Source: Pholiota molesta (lineage: Eukaryota; Basidiomycota; Agaricomycetes; Agaricales; Strophariaceae). Taken from it: a stretch of 64,000 nt of DNA. This document shows, piece after piece, positions 54,664 through 64,000 of the stretch. How positions within the stretch are numbered: the first letter of the stretch is position 1; every line of letters starts with the position of its first letter. The stretch is taken from NCBI GenBank assembly GCA_014925825.1, contig JACGCK010000044.1:244230-308229 (forward strand), written 5' to 3'. The notes below the pieces were generated by a model, which saw only the letters and a list, made by a program, of their open reading frames with translations, had not been told where the DNA came from and searched no databases. Made by a program: the position numbers and the translations under genes.

Positions 54664-56850
54664 CTACGCGGTAAGGCCGATTTCGCGAGAGAGATGTTGG
54701 TGGGTAGGACGGGGAAGCTGCTTCGTGAATATGTCGGCCAGATTCTTGTCGGAGGGAACATGTTCGACTCGGGCTTGCCCTTCGGCGACGCGCTCGCGAA
54801 TGTAGTGATAGCGCACGTCGATGTGCTTCGCGCGCGCGTGACCTTTCGTATTCTTCGTAAGGGCGATGGCTGGCGCGTTGTCGCCGAATATGGTGAATGG
54901 ATATTCTTGGGGTAAGCCGACCTCGTCAAGGAACGCATACATCCAAGTCATCTGCTGGGCGGCACGCGTCATGGACATGTACTCGGCCTCCGTCGTGGAC
55001 AGCGCGACGGTGGGCTGCCTCTTCGAACTCCACGAGACGAGGCCGCCAGCCATCCATACGCCGTACCCTGCAGTCGAGCGGCGCGTATCGAAGTCGTCCG
55101 CGTAGCTGGCGTCGACGTAGGTAACTGGGGAGATTGGGATGCCGCGATGGTATGTGAGTGAGAAGTCGAGGGTTCCTTTGATATACGCCATGAGATGGAC
55201 CATCGCCTTCCAGTGCGCCGGACCTGGATTAGATTGGTAGCGCGAGAGTACACCTGTAGCATACGCAATATCTGGCCTGGTACCGCCGGCGCCCCAATTC
55301 ATCTTGCCTAAAGCTGCGCGGAAGGGTTTGTCGACCATGTATCGACGATCCTCGTCTGTGGTTGGGCAATCCTTTTCACTCAGGACTAGCCCGATGGGTA
55401 GCGGCGTGGCCTTGGGATTACAATCTGCCATACCGAACTCTTCGAGCATGCGTTCGAAGAATGAGCGTTGGGAGAGTGAGATTGTGCCGGCTTCCTTATC
55501 GCGCACAATCTCGATGCCGAGGATGTATGTGGGCTCCCCCAAATCCTTCGTCTCGAAGCACGAGTCGAGTTCCTCGGATGCGGTGCGGCCTCCAGCATGA
55601 GTAGATGAGATACCAAAAATGTCGTCCGTGTAGGTGCTGGTAATAGTATGGACGCCATCCTCGGAGACTCGTGAGTGGATGCAAGGGTCGGCGAGTGAGC
55701 GATAGTATCCAAGGCTCTCGAACGAGCCGACCACTTCGTGCTGGAAGTTGTGGCCGGCATCCATGGTACCGTATAGCGACTTGTTGAGTACCCAGACCCA
55801 TTTCTTCGTCGGATCCAAATCGGCTGGGATGACGGCGCCTTGGGGCGGCTTCACGTACGTAGTGAAGCGCGTGAGCGCATATAGTAGGCAGCTACAATGT
55901 CCTTTCCCCAGATTGAGTAGTCGAGGGAGGCGGCAATGGCGACGGCGATCCGGAAAGACTCCATGCGCACGACGGATGCGTATGTTTCCTCGAATTCGAG
56001 TCCGGGTATCTGGTTGAAACCTCGAACGACAAGCCGCGCCTTGCGCTTCGTGATGGTGCCCAGGGCATCGTACTTGTTCGCGAAGACCCACTTGCAGTCA
56101 ATGATGTGGGCGTCTGGTGGCGCTTCAACCCATTTGAAAACCTCGCGCTCAAGAAGGACCGCCATTTCCGTATCCATTGCAGACTGCCAGAGATCCGCGC
56201 GCGTCATCGCCTCCTTGTAGTTGCGTGGGATGTAAGAGTCGCGCTGGGTAGCCATGTGCGCGAGGTAAGTGTCGAGGTCATTATTGAGGTCGAGGATGCT
56301 CCCACTGGGCGCGTCGTTGGTGGGTTCGAGTGGTTCGTCGGATTCGAAACGTAGGCCGTCGAGTCGGAAGATGGTGTCGTCGTCGTCGGCGGTCGCAGAA
56401 AGCGCGCGTACTGTTTGCGCCCATGTTTCTCCCCCGGTTTCTGCGGCTGTCTCACGTTCGACGTATTCGCGCGAAGCTTCGAGGGCATTCGAAGGTTTGG
56501 CATTGCGGGCGGAGCGGCGAAGTGGAGGAGGTGGGATCTGTGGGACCGCAGGAGCGGTAACAGGTGTGGGATGTGCAGATGGAAGCACTGCGGGTTCTGA
56601 CAGCGCGGGATGCAAAGGTGGGTCCGTCGCCCGAGGCCGCGGTGCGACAACATTCTGCATGCTCGGGCGTAGCACTCCAGCGTTCGACACAGGTGCCGCG
56701 GCTTGAACATTTGGTCCTTCTCGGCGAGTACATCCTCCATGCTCTCCGTAAGCGTCCTATGTCCCTGCCCCTCCTCGAAGATAACGTCGCGGCACTTAAT
56801 AATAGATCGGCTTGCAGGGTCGTAGAGTTTGTAGGCGTTACGCCCGTAAT
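54664..56850 (-). pseudogene. Copia pol, reverse transcriptase and RNase H part, frame-broken
   Basis: Three frames in succession. One from about 56.89 to 56.72 kb includes IKHVMIGYYGRNAYKLYDP. A second from about 56.72 to 55.87 kb has a Pro-rich spacer, then YKEAMTRADLWQSAMDTEM and HIIDCKWVFANKYD...KARLVVRGF, the start of the reverse transcriptase. A third from about 55.89 to 54664 has YVKPPQGAV, the polymerase active site YTDDIFG, QRSFFERMLEEFGM and RPDIAYATG. RNase H follows with DASYADDFDTRRSTAGY, TTEAEYMSM and HIDVRYHYIRE. The breaks look like single-base indels, as the frames abut at conserved positions. Sequencing error cannot be excluded. Confidence 0.88.
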
Positions 56851-56856
56851 AGCCGA

Positions 56857-59133
56857 TCATGACGTGTTTGATCGATCGAGGCATAAGCTTGATTGGTCTA
56901 TTTCGGGCGCAATCTTGGCATAGGCCGCGCACCCAAAGGGACGTAGATGGGATATGTCCTGTCGTTTTCCCGTCCATGCCTCCCATGGAATGACGCCTGG
57001 GTGGCGCGCGGAAGGTATGAAATTGTCGAGGTAGATGGCTGTGGCAGCGGCCTCGGCCCAGAGACCGCGCGGGAGTCCGGAGTCGGCGAGCATGCACCGA
57101 ACGCGTTCGACGACGGTGCGGATACCTCGTTCGGCGACGCCGTTCTGCGCGTGGGCATAAGGTGCGCCAGATTCCATAACGATCCCCTTTTCGCGCAGGT
57201 ACTCATCCCACTTCTCGTTCCGCCACTCCTTCCCCATGTCGACACGAAGCCGTTTCAACTTCTTCCCTGTCTGTGTTTCTGCCTCCGCCACATAATCCTT
57301 CAGCGCCTGCAGGGTGTCATCCGCGGATTTGTGCGTGAGGAAGTATCCGTGCTTGACAGAGGATTTCCCATCTGTCATGAGCATCATATACACGGCGCCG
57401 CCAAACGAAGGCGTGTTCAGCATTACGAAGATGTCGCAATGGACGCGCTCCAGGAGTTCGGTTTCTTTCCCGAATTTTTCGTCATATGGACGCGCTGTGT
57501 GTTTCCCGTATATGCAGTCCTCGCATGTGCCTTTCGAATCGACGTCTCCGGTAACGTGAAGACCATCCAGCAAATCCTGCTTGGCGAGCGCGCGGATCGA
57601 CGACACGCTTGCATGTCCGAGGCGGCGATGCCACAACTCGAGGCTCGCCGGTTTCTCGTGGGATTTCGCTGCCATGGCGTGGACAGGATTGGATAATGAG
57701 AGACGGTACATCGACCCCGAGCGTTCTCCAGCCATGAAGGCAGTACCCGATGGATCAATGAAAGTGGCTTGACTATTGCCGAAATTGACGTTGAATCCGG
57801 CGAGATCGAAACGGCCTACGGAGATGAGGTTGGCGGTGAGATCGGGGGTATGCAGTACAGATTGGAATTTCAGCGTGGTGCGCGAGTTTAATCCAGGTGA
57901 ATTGATAACCTTCGTAACTGATCCTTGGCCGAGAATGCGGAATTTCGCACCCTTACTCGCAGATTGGCCCTCTCTTGGTGTGCTGAAAGCCGTGTAGTCG
58001 CTCTCGAAGTCTTCACGACTCACAAAGCAGTGGTCACTAGCGCCGGAGTCGATGTAGGTGACATCGGAATTGTGGTTAGGGCTCGAGGTGGTGAGGAAAG
58101 CGGCGTCGGATATGGTGGTTTGCGTCTCCGTGGAGTCGGCCATGAGAACCGTGTAGGTTCTTTCGACGACGGGGTTCTGGCTTGCATCTGCAACGGCAGC
58201 TGTGACTGTGGGGGATACCGCGGTGTTCGCTTGCGCCGTTTTGGCCTGAGGTGTGTTCACAATGACTTTCTTGCGAAAGTGGGCAGGGAATTGACCCTCT
58301 TTACCACCTCCTTCCCAGTAGCAATCCTCGATCAGATGTCCACGGCGGCCGCACTTGGGATTGGTGCATTGGAGCACCGATCTCGACGAAGCCGGTTTGC
58401 TATTTGCGGCGAGCGCAGTGATCCCACCCTTCGACACAGGTGCGTTCCTCCCGATTCTAGCCCAGTGGAAGTTGAGCTTTGAGATCAGGTCTACCGATGT
58501 TTCGGTTTCATAGAGCGTCGCGACGATGGTGTCCCAGGAGGGTGGAAGTGAGGCCAGGAGGATGATGATAAAATCCTTGTCAGTTATGTTCGCACCGACA
58601 TCGTTAGCGGCCGACCACTTCAAGCGTAGATTTGTGATGTGAGTGGTAAGATCATCCCCGTCGCGGAGCATAGTGTTTCGTAGCTCGCGTTGGGCGTTAA
58701 CGGCAAACAGAGTAGATTGTACGCCGTATAAATCTTTCAGCGAACTCCAAGCTTCAGCGGCCGTTCCGTCCGATTTCATACCGAGTCCGATGGGGTTGGT
58801 GCAGTTGTACAAGAGCAATCCCATCGCCCAGGCATCACGGACGATCCACTCGTCCAATGACGGTTTCATGGAGTGCCAGGGTGTAGATTCGGTCGCATCA
58901 GGGGTAGTGGAAGTGGGCGCGGTCGTTGTCGTATCAGCCGCCGCCGTGGGTGCGGTGACAGCTGGGGGCGAAGGGCTCTGTTCGGCGGGTTTGGGTACGA
59001 GGCCGTTGAGGTATTTTTCGGCGCTTCGTATCCTAGCCGTAGTTACAACCCATCGGTTCCAAGATGGCCAGTTCGTGCCGTCGAATTTCTGGCCGTCCGG
59101 TAGGATAGGGGGTGTGTGTGTTTGGGAAGTCAT
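56857..59133 (-). CDS. Copia gag, protease and integrase part of the polyprotein
   Basis: A 758-codon open frame. Residues 1-250 are a Copia-type gag. The zinc knuckle is C256, C261, H266, C271 (CX4CX4HX4C). Protease has DSGA at 362-365. Integrase has the HHCC finger (H502, H507, C537, C540), GKHTARP and the catalytic D567, D632 and E668 with D35E spacing, ending GCAAYAKIAPE before the frame leaves the family consensus near 56.89 kb and stops at 56857. The start is 93 bases inside the 5' LTR boundary, a normal leader. All catalytic residues listed are present, so this part appears functional. Confidence 0.92.
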   Translation of the reverse strand: MTSQTHTPPILPDGQKFDGTNWPSWNRWVVTTARIRSAEKYLNGLVPKPAEQSPSPPAVTAPTAAADTTTTAPTSTTPDATESTPWHSMKPSLDEWIVRDAWAMGLLLYNCTNPIGLGMKSDGTAAEAWSSLKDLYGVQSTLFAVNAQRELRNTMLRDGDDLTTHITNLRLKWSAANDVGANITDKDFIIILLASLPPSWDTIVATLYETETSVDLISKLNFHWARIGRNAPVSKGGITALAANSKPASSRSVLQCTNPKCGRRGHLIEDCYWEGGGKEGQFPAHFRKKVIVNTPQAKTAQANTAVSPTVTAAVADASQNPVVERTYTVLMADSTETQTTISDAAFLTTSSPNHNSDVTYIDSGASDHCFVSREDFESDYTAFSTPREGQSASKGAKFRILGQGSVTKVINSPGLNSRTTLKFQSVLHTPDLTANLISVGRFDLAGFNVNFGNSQATFIDPSGTAFMAGERSGSMYRLSLSNPVHAMAAKSHEKPASLELWHRRLGHASVSSIRALAKQDLLDGLHVTGDVDSKGTCEDCIYGKHTARPYDEKFGKETELLERVHCDIFVMLNTPSFGGAVYMMLMTDGKSSVKHGYFLTHKSADDTLQALKDYVAEAETQTGKKLKRLRVDMGKEWRNEKWDEYLREKGIVMESGAPYAHAQNGVAERGIRTVVERVRCMLADSGLPRGLWAEAAATAIYLDNFIPSARHPGVIPWEAWTGKRQDISHLRPFGCAAYAKIAPEIDQSSLCLDRSNTS

Positions 59134-59210
59134 CGTGTGTGTACGTTGTGCGTGTCAATGATATATGTTCGATCTGTTTCGTTGTGCGTCTGTTCGTAAA
59201 TTCAAGAAAA

Positions 59211-59226
59211 GGCGGGGCCCATAACC
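59211..59226 (-). other. Copia primer-binding site, half-tRNA type
   Basis: Right after the 5' LTR the minus strand reads GGTTATGGGCCCCGCC. GGTTATGGGCCC is complementary to the anticodon arm of initiator tRNA-Met, as in Drosophila copia, rather than to a tRNA 3' end. This points to priming by a cleaved half-tRNA. Confidence 0.65.
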
Positions 59227-59656
59227 TGAAGAGATACGAAGTAAACTCAAATGTCAGACGCGTTGGGTGACAGATAAATGTATTGTAGACTACCTGAAGA
59301 GATACGAAGTAAACTAGAATACAGGCAGTCAATAACGCGGATATAACGAATGGAAAAGTAAGATACACACCTCAAATGTCAGACGCGTTGGGTGACAGAT
59401 GAGGTGTGCAATACGTAGGTAGAGAATATATATATGACGGAGAATAACGGAACGAGCACGGTGGCGTGCTCGTTCCAGTGTCCCATGATATGTAGTATTT
59501 GAAATAAAGGGCAGAGGGGAATGGTATATGCAGCGTGCGCGCAGGATGCGCGCACCCGGAAAAGGAAACGTTGTGGATAAAAGGAGTAATGGAAAATGAA
59601 ATAGATAAGAAACAGGAGGTCGCGTAGGTCGACACCATGTCGTACGAACCTCAACA
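59227..59656 (-). repeat. Copia 5' LTR
   Basis: 430 bp, identical by eye to 54205-54634. Being upstream of gag on the minus strand it is the promoter-bearing copy. Confidence 0.93.
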
Positions 59657-59739
59657 CAGGTGCACCACAAAGACCTTCGGCTTGCTGCCTATATGAGTTA
59701 GCTCTTACTTGTGCGCTTGGGCATGGTTTTTCATGATAC

Positions 59740-60360
59740 TCACGAAGGCTACGAGCTCATTTTTGGACACATCAATGCTGTGACGAATACTGAGGGAGTA
59801 ATTTCATCGTGTATTCTTATTGTTAAAGCCAAAACTTATTTCGTCAATCCACAGTATATGGTTTTCGCCTTCGTTGATCGCTTCGACGTTGATGCCTGCG
59901 CATAGCAATTCAATCCTCGCGGGGCCGAAGGGCCGACGCCCAAGGAGGTGAATGTCAAATTTTCAATATCTGGCGTGCTCTCGTCAACGGAATTCCTACT
60001 ACATATACCTGCGCTATGGTAGGTAACTACGCACCTCTTGCTTTAATCCTAAGCATCGACCATCGATTTTAGTATTTCGTTCCCATTAATGCAGCACGGG
60101 GGCACTCTCGACGCCACCATCTTCTTCTTCCAGCCCTTCGCGCACTGCGGCAATGCCGTCGCTCTCTTAGCCTCCGCAACCGCCTCCGATGCGCTCGCGG
60201 GCACACTGACTCCAGCGCTGCCGTTGAATACCCTCCCAGTCTAAGGAAGGCAGTATTTTATCGGATTCTTCCACTCGAGTTCGTTCAGTCCGCCTGCTGA
60301 GGAGGGCGCCGCGTTCGTTGATGTGCAGTGAAACGGGCTCACGATCGATCCTCCCGCGGC
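59740..60360 (+). pseudogene. sec family relic 4
   Basis: Follows the sec exons: GGCTACGAGCTCAT near 59.75 kb, the intron and TATATGG...TTCGCC exon near 59.86 kb, GGCGTGCTCTCGTCAACGG and ACTACATATACCTGCGCTATGGTAGG near 60.0 kb, then the C-terminal domain to about 60.33 kb. A piece at the beginning of the last exon is missing, and a TAA falls after the LNTLPV block. It mirrors the fragment at 16.65-17.07 kb at the outer end of the left arm. Confidence 0.65.
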
Positions 60361-62100
60361 ATGGCATCAACGACGTCCTTCAAGCTCCATCGCAGCCGCG
60401 GCGCGCGCCACGTCCGATTGCTGACACTAACCATTGGATCGCGCTTCGCGCAAGCAAATGCTGTTGGACGGCGCAGACCCAGCGGTGGAGAGCGGACAGG
60501 CGCCGTAAAACGACGGGAGGAGGCGGATGGCGTGCGTAGAACTCAAAGGCGGACCGAACGGAAGTGAAGGCAGTAGAGTGCGACACGGTGGGCCGCGGGT
60601 GCCGTGTTCACGACGCGACGATGGTTACCTGGCAGATGAGATGTTGTTTGCGCTTAAAACCAGTTGGTCGCATGAGCGCAGCAGCGCAGTTACCGAGCGT
60701 GCTGTATCGTAGTTCCTCGCGCTCAGCCGCCGTGAGTCTCATTCATTCGTTGGAGAGCGGTCGTGACAACGACTCCAATAAAGGGTGCTTCAGTTCTGGC
60801 CACCTACACGCACGCGGAGCAGAGGCGCGACCACGACGCACAAGCGCAGAGCAGTGATCAATGATCAACGCCACACGTCGTGATTTGTATGCCAGGATCA
60901 GCACCGACGAGGACAGCAGATCCCGCCTCCGGCGCTGGATATCACGCAAACAGTGGTGATAATGGGACGGTCGAGGTGCGTCCTCCGATATGAAAAGTGG
61001 GCATGCTAAAATGGCGGAGAGGCCAGGGGTGGTTGGGGTGAAAGGACGGATGGGGGCGGATGAAATATATTGAAAGGCGGTGCGATGAGATGGGCACTAG
61101 ACAAGGGCACGCAAAGGCGGCGCGGTCGGGGCTGAGTGCGGGTATCGTGAGGTGCGATGGACACCAAGAGGCGCGGAATTGGGATGGAGTTGCACTGCGC
61201 GAGGTAAGGATAAGTCAAAAATGGTAGAACAGCACGCACTCTTTCACGAAAACACCTCTACGCCACGACGCGTCGCCCTCAAGGTCACGCGATCTCCACC
61301 CAAATTGAACTATTACTTGATATCCAAGTTCCACGCCCAGCGGCGCCGTGGGCTACACACTCGAAAATAGCAGCAGTGTATGCTCTACAATTGAAGGTCG
61401 GACAAGAGCGGAGTCCAGAGATGATCTGAAACAAGCGATGTATACAGTGCGTGGCGGGGTTGCCAGTCGTACGAGTAGAACCTTGGCCTAGGATAGATGG
61501 ACTCGCTGTGCGATAAAACGCAGTCAATGGCGGCATTGAGACAGAGTGGCATTCCATGCATGTTGACCAAGTTGGCCCAGCAGGCCCCAACCAACCACTC
61601 ATATCTGCGCTGAGCGTCGCATATAAGTTCCGCTAGTTCGAAAGATATGTAGGGGGCCAGGTATTTGGGACGTGCGCGGTAGACGCGACTCGCTAATGAG
61701 GTCAAAGACTAAGATTCGTCAGGCCTGATGACAATGGCGGTCGGCCTGCGCTATCTTGCGTATCGTCAGCGATTCAGCGCGTTCAGCAGCCATTCGGGCC
61801 ATCCTAGTCTGGTTCTCACCGATACAACCAGTACCCTTGAGTGCTCTGCTCATTGTTACGCGGTGTTTCGAGTGCGTTTACGCGTCCTGCGCATCCCGTC
61901 ATGTTCGCTTGCGAAGTTTAGAATTAGAATGGAGGTGGGGAGGAAGAAAGAAGGACACGGCTCGATCCGGTTGGGGTTTGTTTATTCTCAGGGCCCCTCA
62001 TCCGAGCCACAACCGAGCATGTACTTCGTCAGACTTCGTCCAAACTTCGTCAGTAATAAAATAAGTAAGTAAAAGGTCGAAGGATACTGACGTTTCTCCT
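60361..62100. other. Intergenic, nothing recognised
   Basis: Small open frames on both strands, none with a domain or coherent splice structure. Similarity to the left arm ends near 60.35 kb. Confidence 0.35.
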
Positions 62101-62117
62101 GCTATTAGCTACAATAC

Positions 62118-62714
62118 TTAATTCCGGTCTCGCAGTCGCCACCCAGTTTTGGAGTAGCTCAAGATGTTCTTAGTGGACTGGCAGATTCCTTCGACGCCCC
62201 CAGGGTGACATGCAACCGCAATCGTGTGCGATCGGTCAGCTTTCAAGGTCTTCAAACGGTGATATGATAAATTTGAACCACGCCATAGCTCAGGTGGCGC
62301 CATCCCATCAAATTCGATGTGAAAGCGGGCAGTGCAACCACCACTTGAGGAGCTTAGGAAGGAGGCCAATGTACGGTCGAGGCTGCTTCTTTGTCGTCAA
62401 TTAGCATCCAAGGACCTTCGAAATTATGCTGAATATCTATTGTACATCTGTACGCTGGCGAATTTACTACCCACCACCTCGAATGTCTTGCTAGAGCTTT
62501 GAATATTTGGCAAGTGACTTATTTTTAGCAATGCGCGAACCACGCCTTCCCCCTGGTTCAGGCCCAGATTTAGCACGCTGCGCTTGAATCTAGGGGAATT
62601 GTTGTTGCCATCCCACAGATGGTCGCTCTTGGCCCACGAAGCGCAAGCCGCTTCGGCCACTACTAGAAAGTACAACAGAAGCTCTAAAAATGGGCGTCGC
62701 TTCACGTCGCGCAA
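62118..62714 (-). CDS. Possible two-exon gene of unknown function
   Basis: A frame beginning MRDVKRRPFLELLLYFLVVAEA at 62714 has a hydrophobic N-terminus that could be a signal peptide. It reaches a possible donor (GGTAGTAAAT) near 62.47 kb. A second frame containing ARFHIEFDGMAPPELWRG and ends LSYSKTGWRLRDRN runs to 62118. No domain is recognised and the junction is a guess. Confidence 0.25.
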
Positions 62715-63025
62715 CGTCGCGCAACGTCCTTGGTTGAAAAAATAATGCTCCGCATTTGCAAGTTAGCCTTGCAGAACATAAGTTTGTTCTCGGAGGGTCT
62801 TTCATTGTATGAAACTGCAACCGCCCCGTCGTAATCCATCGGCGTACAAAGGAAGAGTCATGCACGGCTTAGAGTGGAGCGATAATAAAACATTGTACTT
62901 AATTCCACGCTAAACATCATGGAGGAGACAGGGTCCAACAAGGTCCAACAAGAATCTAGCCAAATAGACGCCATACAAAGAAGCGAGGCCAAGGGAAAAA
63001 CTCGGACCTTTTCCCCACTCTCTCC

Positions 63026-64000
63026 ATGAACCCCGACAAAGGCAAAAGGAAACGCTCTCAGAGTCCAGAAGAGGGCTTCAGGCGCCCGCGGCGGCGACAT
63101 GCCGCATCGCACCCCAGTGCGCGAATGGACTTAGGGTATCTGTGTGGACGGCAGCAGGCCTCGGGCTCCACGACAACAGCGCCGCCCATGGTGGAGTGGC
63201 GCGCTCATCCCACTTGGGGGCCCTCAACATCGCGTCGCCACCCTCCTGAAACAGACGGAAAAGACATGAAGGTCCTGCGACGGAAATACGCGCGCGATCG
63301 TGACCAGGAAGGCGCGCTAGCCACTGGTGAGTCGTGATCCCTCGACCTCGCTTCCGGTCTCGTCATCACCCACCCGCGACAGACACGGAAGCTGGGCGCA
63401 TAGAGCGCCCGCGCTGGAACTTCTCGTACGCTGTACGTGGCGTCGGTGAGTAGATAGCATTCCTTCACGAGACACCCAGATTTTGACTCGCTCAATGAAT
63501 AGCAACGCCGCGAACTAACAACGAAGGTTCCACCCAAGGGTGGAATCAGATCAAAACTTTTGGATCTGGGAGTGCCGTAGGTGCTGACCAGATCGCCAAC
63601 AACCCCGACGGAAGTGTCGTGCCCTCACAGGCCCGAACACCCTCCCTGATGTAAGTTAATTGTGATCCCACCCTTCAATGATAGTCTGATCGTTGTGCTA
63701 GGGGTCGCATTTGTCCTTGTCGTCTGGGGCCACGGCATCGACATCCTCATCGACATCCGCTCCCTCGTCTTATTCTGGATTGAATTTGAGGGATCCAATG
63801 CCTTGGATGGGTGAGGGGCCGACATGGCCGACTGCGTCGAGCGACGCATTACCGTCGTCGGCATCATCACGGCTGGCTAGTGATACGTATACTTTAATGT
63901 CGAGATTTGCGACTAACATGTATCAAGACTCACCGACATCGGTCCCCGAGACGTCGTCCTCGTCGTCGTTGTGGCCGCCGCCGCCGCCGCAGCTCGTTGG
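63026..64000 (+). CDS. Uncharacterised multi-exon gene, 3' end outside window
   Basis: The start MNPDKGKRKRSQSPEEG gives a basic, probably disordered N-terminus. Predicted exon 1 ends at a GTGAGT donor near 63327, exon 2 (RPRWNFSYAVRG) follows a CGACAG acceptor near 63.39 kb and ends at GTGAGT near 63447. Exon 3 begins after AATAG near 63506 (TPRTNNEGSTQGWNQIK). A further intron with GTAAGT near 63652 leads to a Ser/Pro-rich frame running to the window end (SSGATASTSSSTSAPSS). The last junction leaves the expected frame by one base in my reading, so one boundary is probably wrong. No known domain is seen; a nuclear or regulatory protein is conceivable from composition only. Confidence 0.4.

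Larger units (their letters stand above)
54205..59656 (-). mobile_element. Copia (Ty1/Copia) LTR retrotransposon, full length
   Basis: Two 430-bp LTRs that read as identical flank a 4.6 kb internal region on the minus strand. Both ends carry the 5-bp target duplication CAGGT (54200-54204 and 59657-59661). The protein order is gag with zinc knuckle, protease, integrase, reverse transcriptase, RNase H, which defines Copia rather than Gypsy. A primer-binding site adjoins the 5' LTR and a polypurine tract the 3' LTR. Identical LTRs imply a recent insertion, yet the coding region has three frame breaks (near 56.89, 56.72 and 55.89 kb), so this copy cannot make an intact polyprotein as read. Confidence 0.95.

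Noticed and set aside
1..64000. CRISPR arrays, operons, Shine-Dalgarno sites, tRNA or rRNA genes
   Set aside because: None was seen; intron-containing genes and transposon types show a fungal genome.

Overview
The window looks like a piece of a basidiomycete (probably Agaricomycete) genome. The evidence is split genes with 50-80 bp GT-AG introns, several fungal NLR-type proteins with a NACHT P-loop and an N-terminal GG(T/Q)F motif, a fungal Mpv17-like gene, hAT DNA transposons and a Copia LTR retrotransposon. There are no operons, ribosome-binding sites or CRISPR arrays, and I found no tRNA or rRNA. Splice junctions were placed by eye by comparing paralogous copies inside the window, so they are predictions.

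Layout. The left end (1-1.06 kb) is the 3' end of an NLR gene (NLR-1). A 1.2 kb hAT-like non-autonomous element follows (1.44-2.65 kb), then a repeated module 'U' (3.1-4.8 kb) and GC-rich sequence without clear genes. At 8.6-11.9 kb a small P-loop GTPase-like gene and an intact NACHT gene (NLR-2) are divergent. From 12.0 to 16.6 kb lie pieces of a cysteine-rich, probably secreted protein family ('sec'), one of them fused in frame to an NLR tail. An Mpv17-like gene (17.2-18.0 kb) is divergent from NLR-3 (18.6-29.06 kb). NLR-3 has lost its whole NACHT domain by an in-frame deletion and is split by an 8.4 kb hAT element (hAT1), which itself carries a second complete hAT element (hAT2) inside its transposase gene. 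Next come a sec pseudogene, another U module, NLR-4 (36.6-38.9 kb) and a single-exon kinase-like gene (39.6-40.6 kb).

From about 41 kb onward the order runs backwards on the other strand: U module, NLR-5 (44.07-46.84 kb, intact, 833 aa), a small conserved module, a sec relic, NLR-6 (50.6-53.8 kb, intact, 972 aa), an Mpv17 5' relic and a sec relic. I therefore read 16.6-39 kb and 44-60.4 kb as arms of an old inverted duplication with the kinase gene in the spacer, later enlarged by hAT1/hAT2 (left arm) and by a 5.45 kb Copia element with apparently identical LTRs (54.2-59.66 kb, right arm). The last 3 kb holds weakly supported genes, one running off the window.

Functionally this is an accessory region of intracellular NLR-like receptors and their decay products. 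NLR-2, NLR-5 and NLR-6 look complete. NLR-1, NLR-3, NLR-5 and NLR-6 share an unusual C-terminal exon beginning with a short C-x-I-C motif; in the NLR-3/NLR-6 lineage it leads into a Ser-rich tail with a conserved PQP-K/Q-GR-x-GQ block. The kinase-like gene and the GTPase are physical neighbours only; no functional link is shown.
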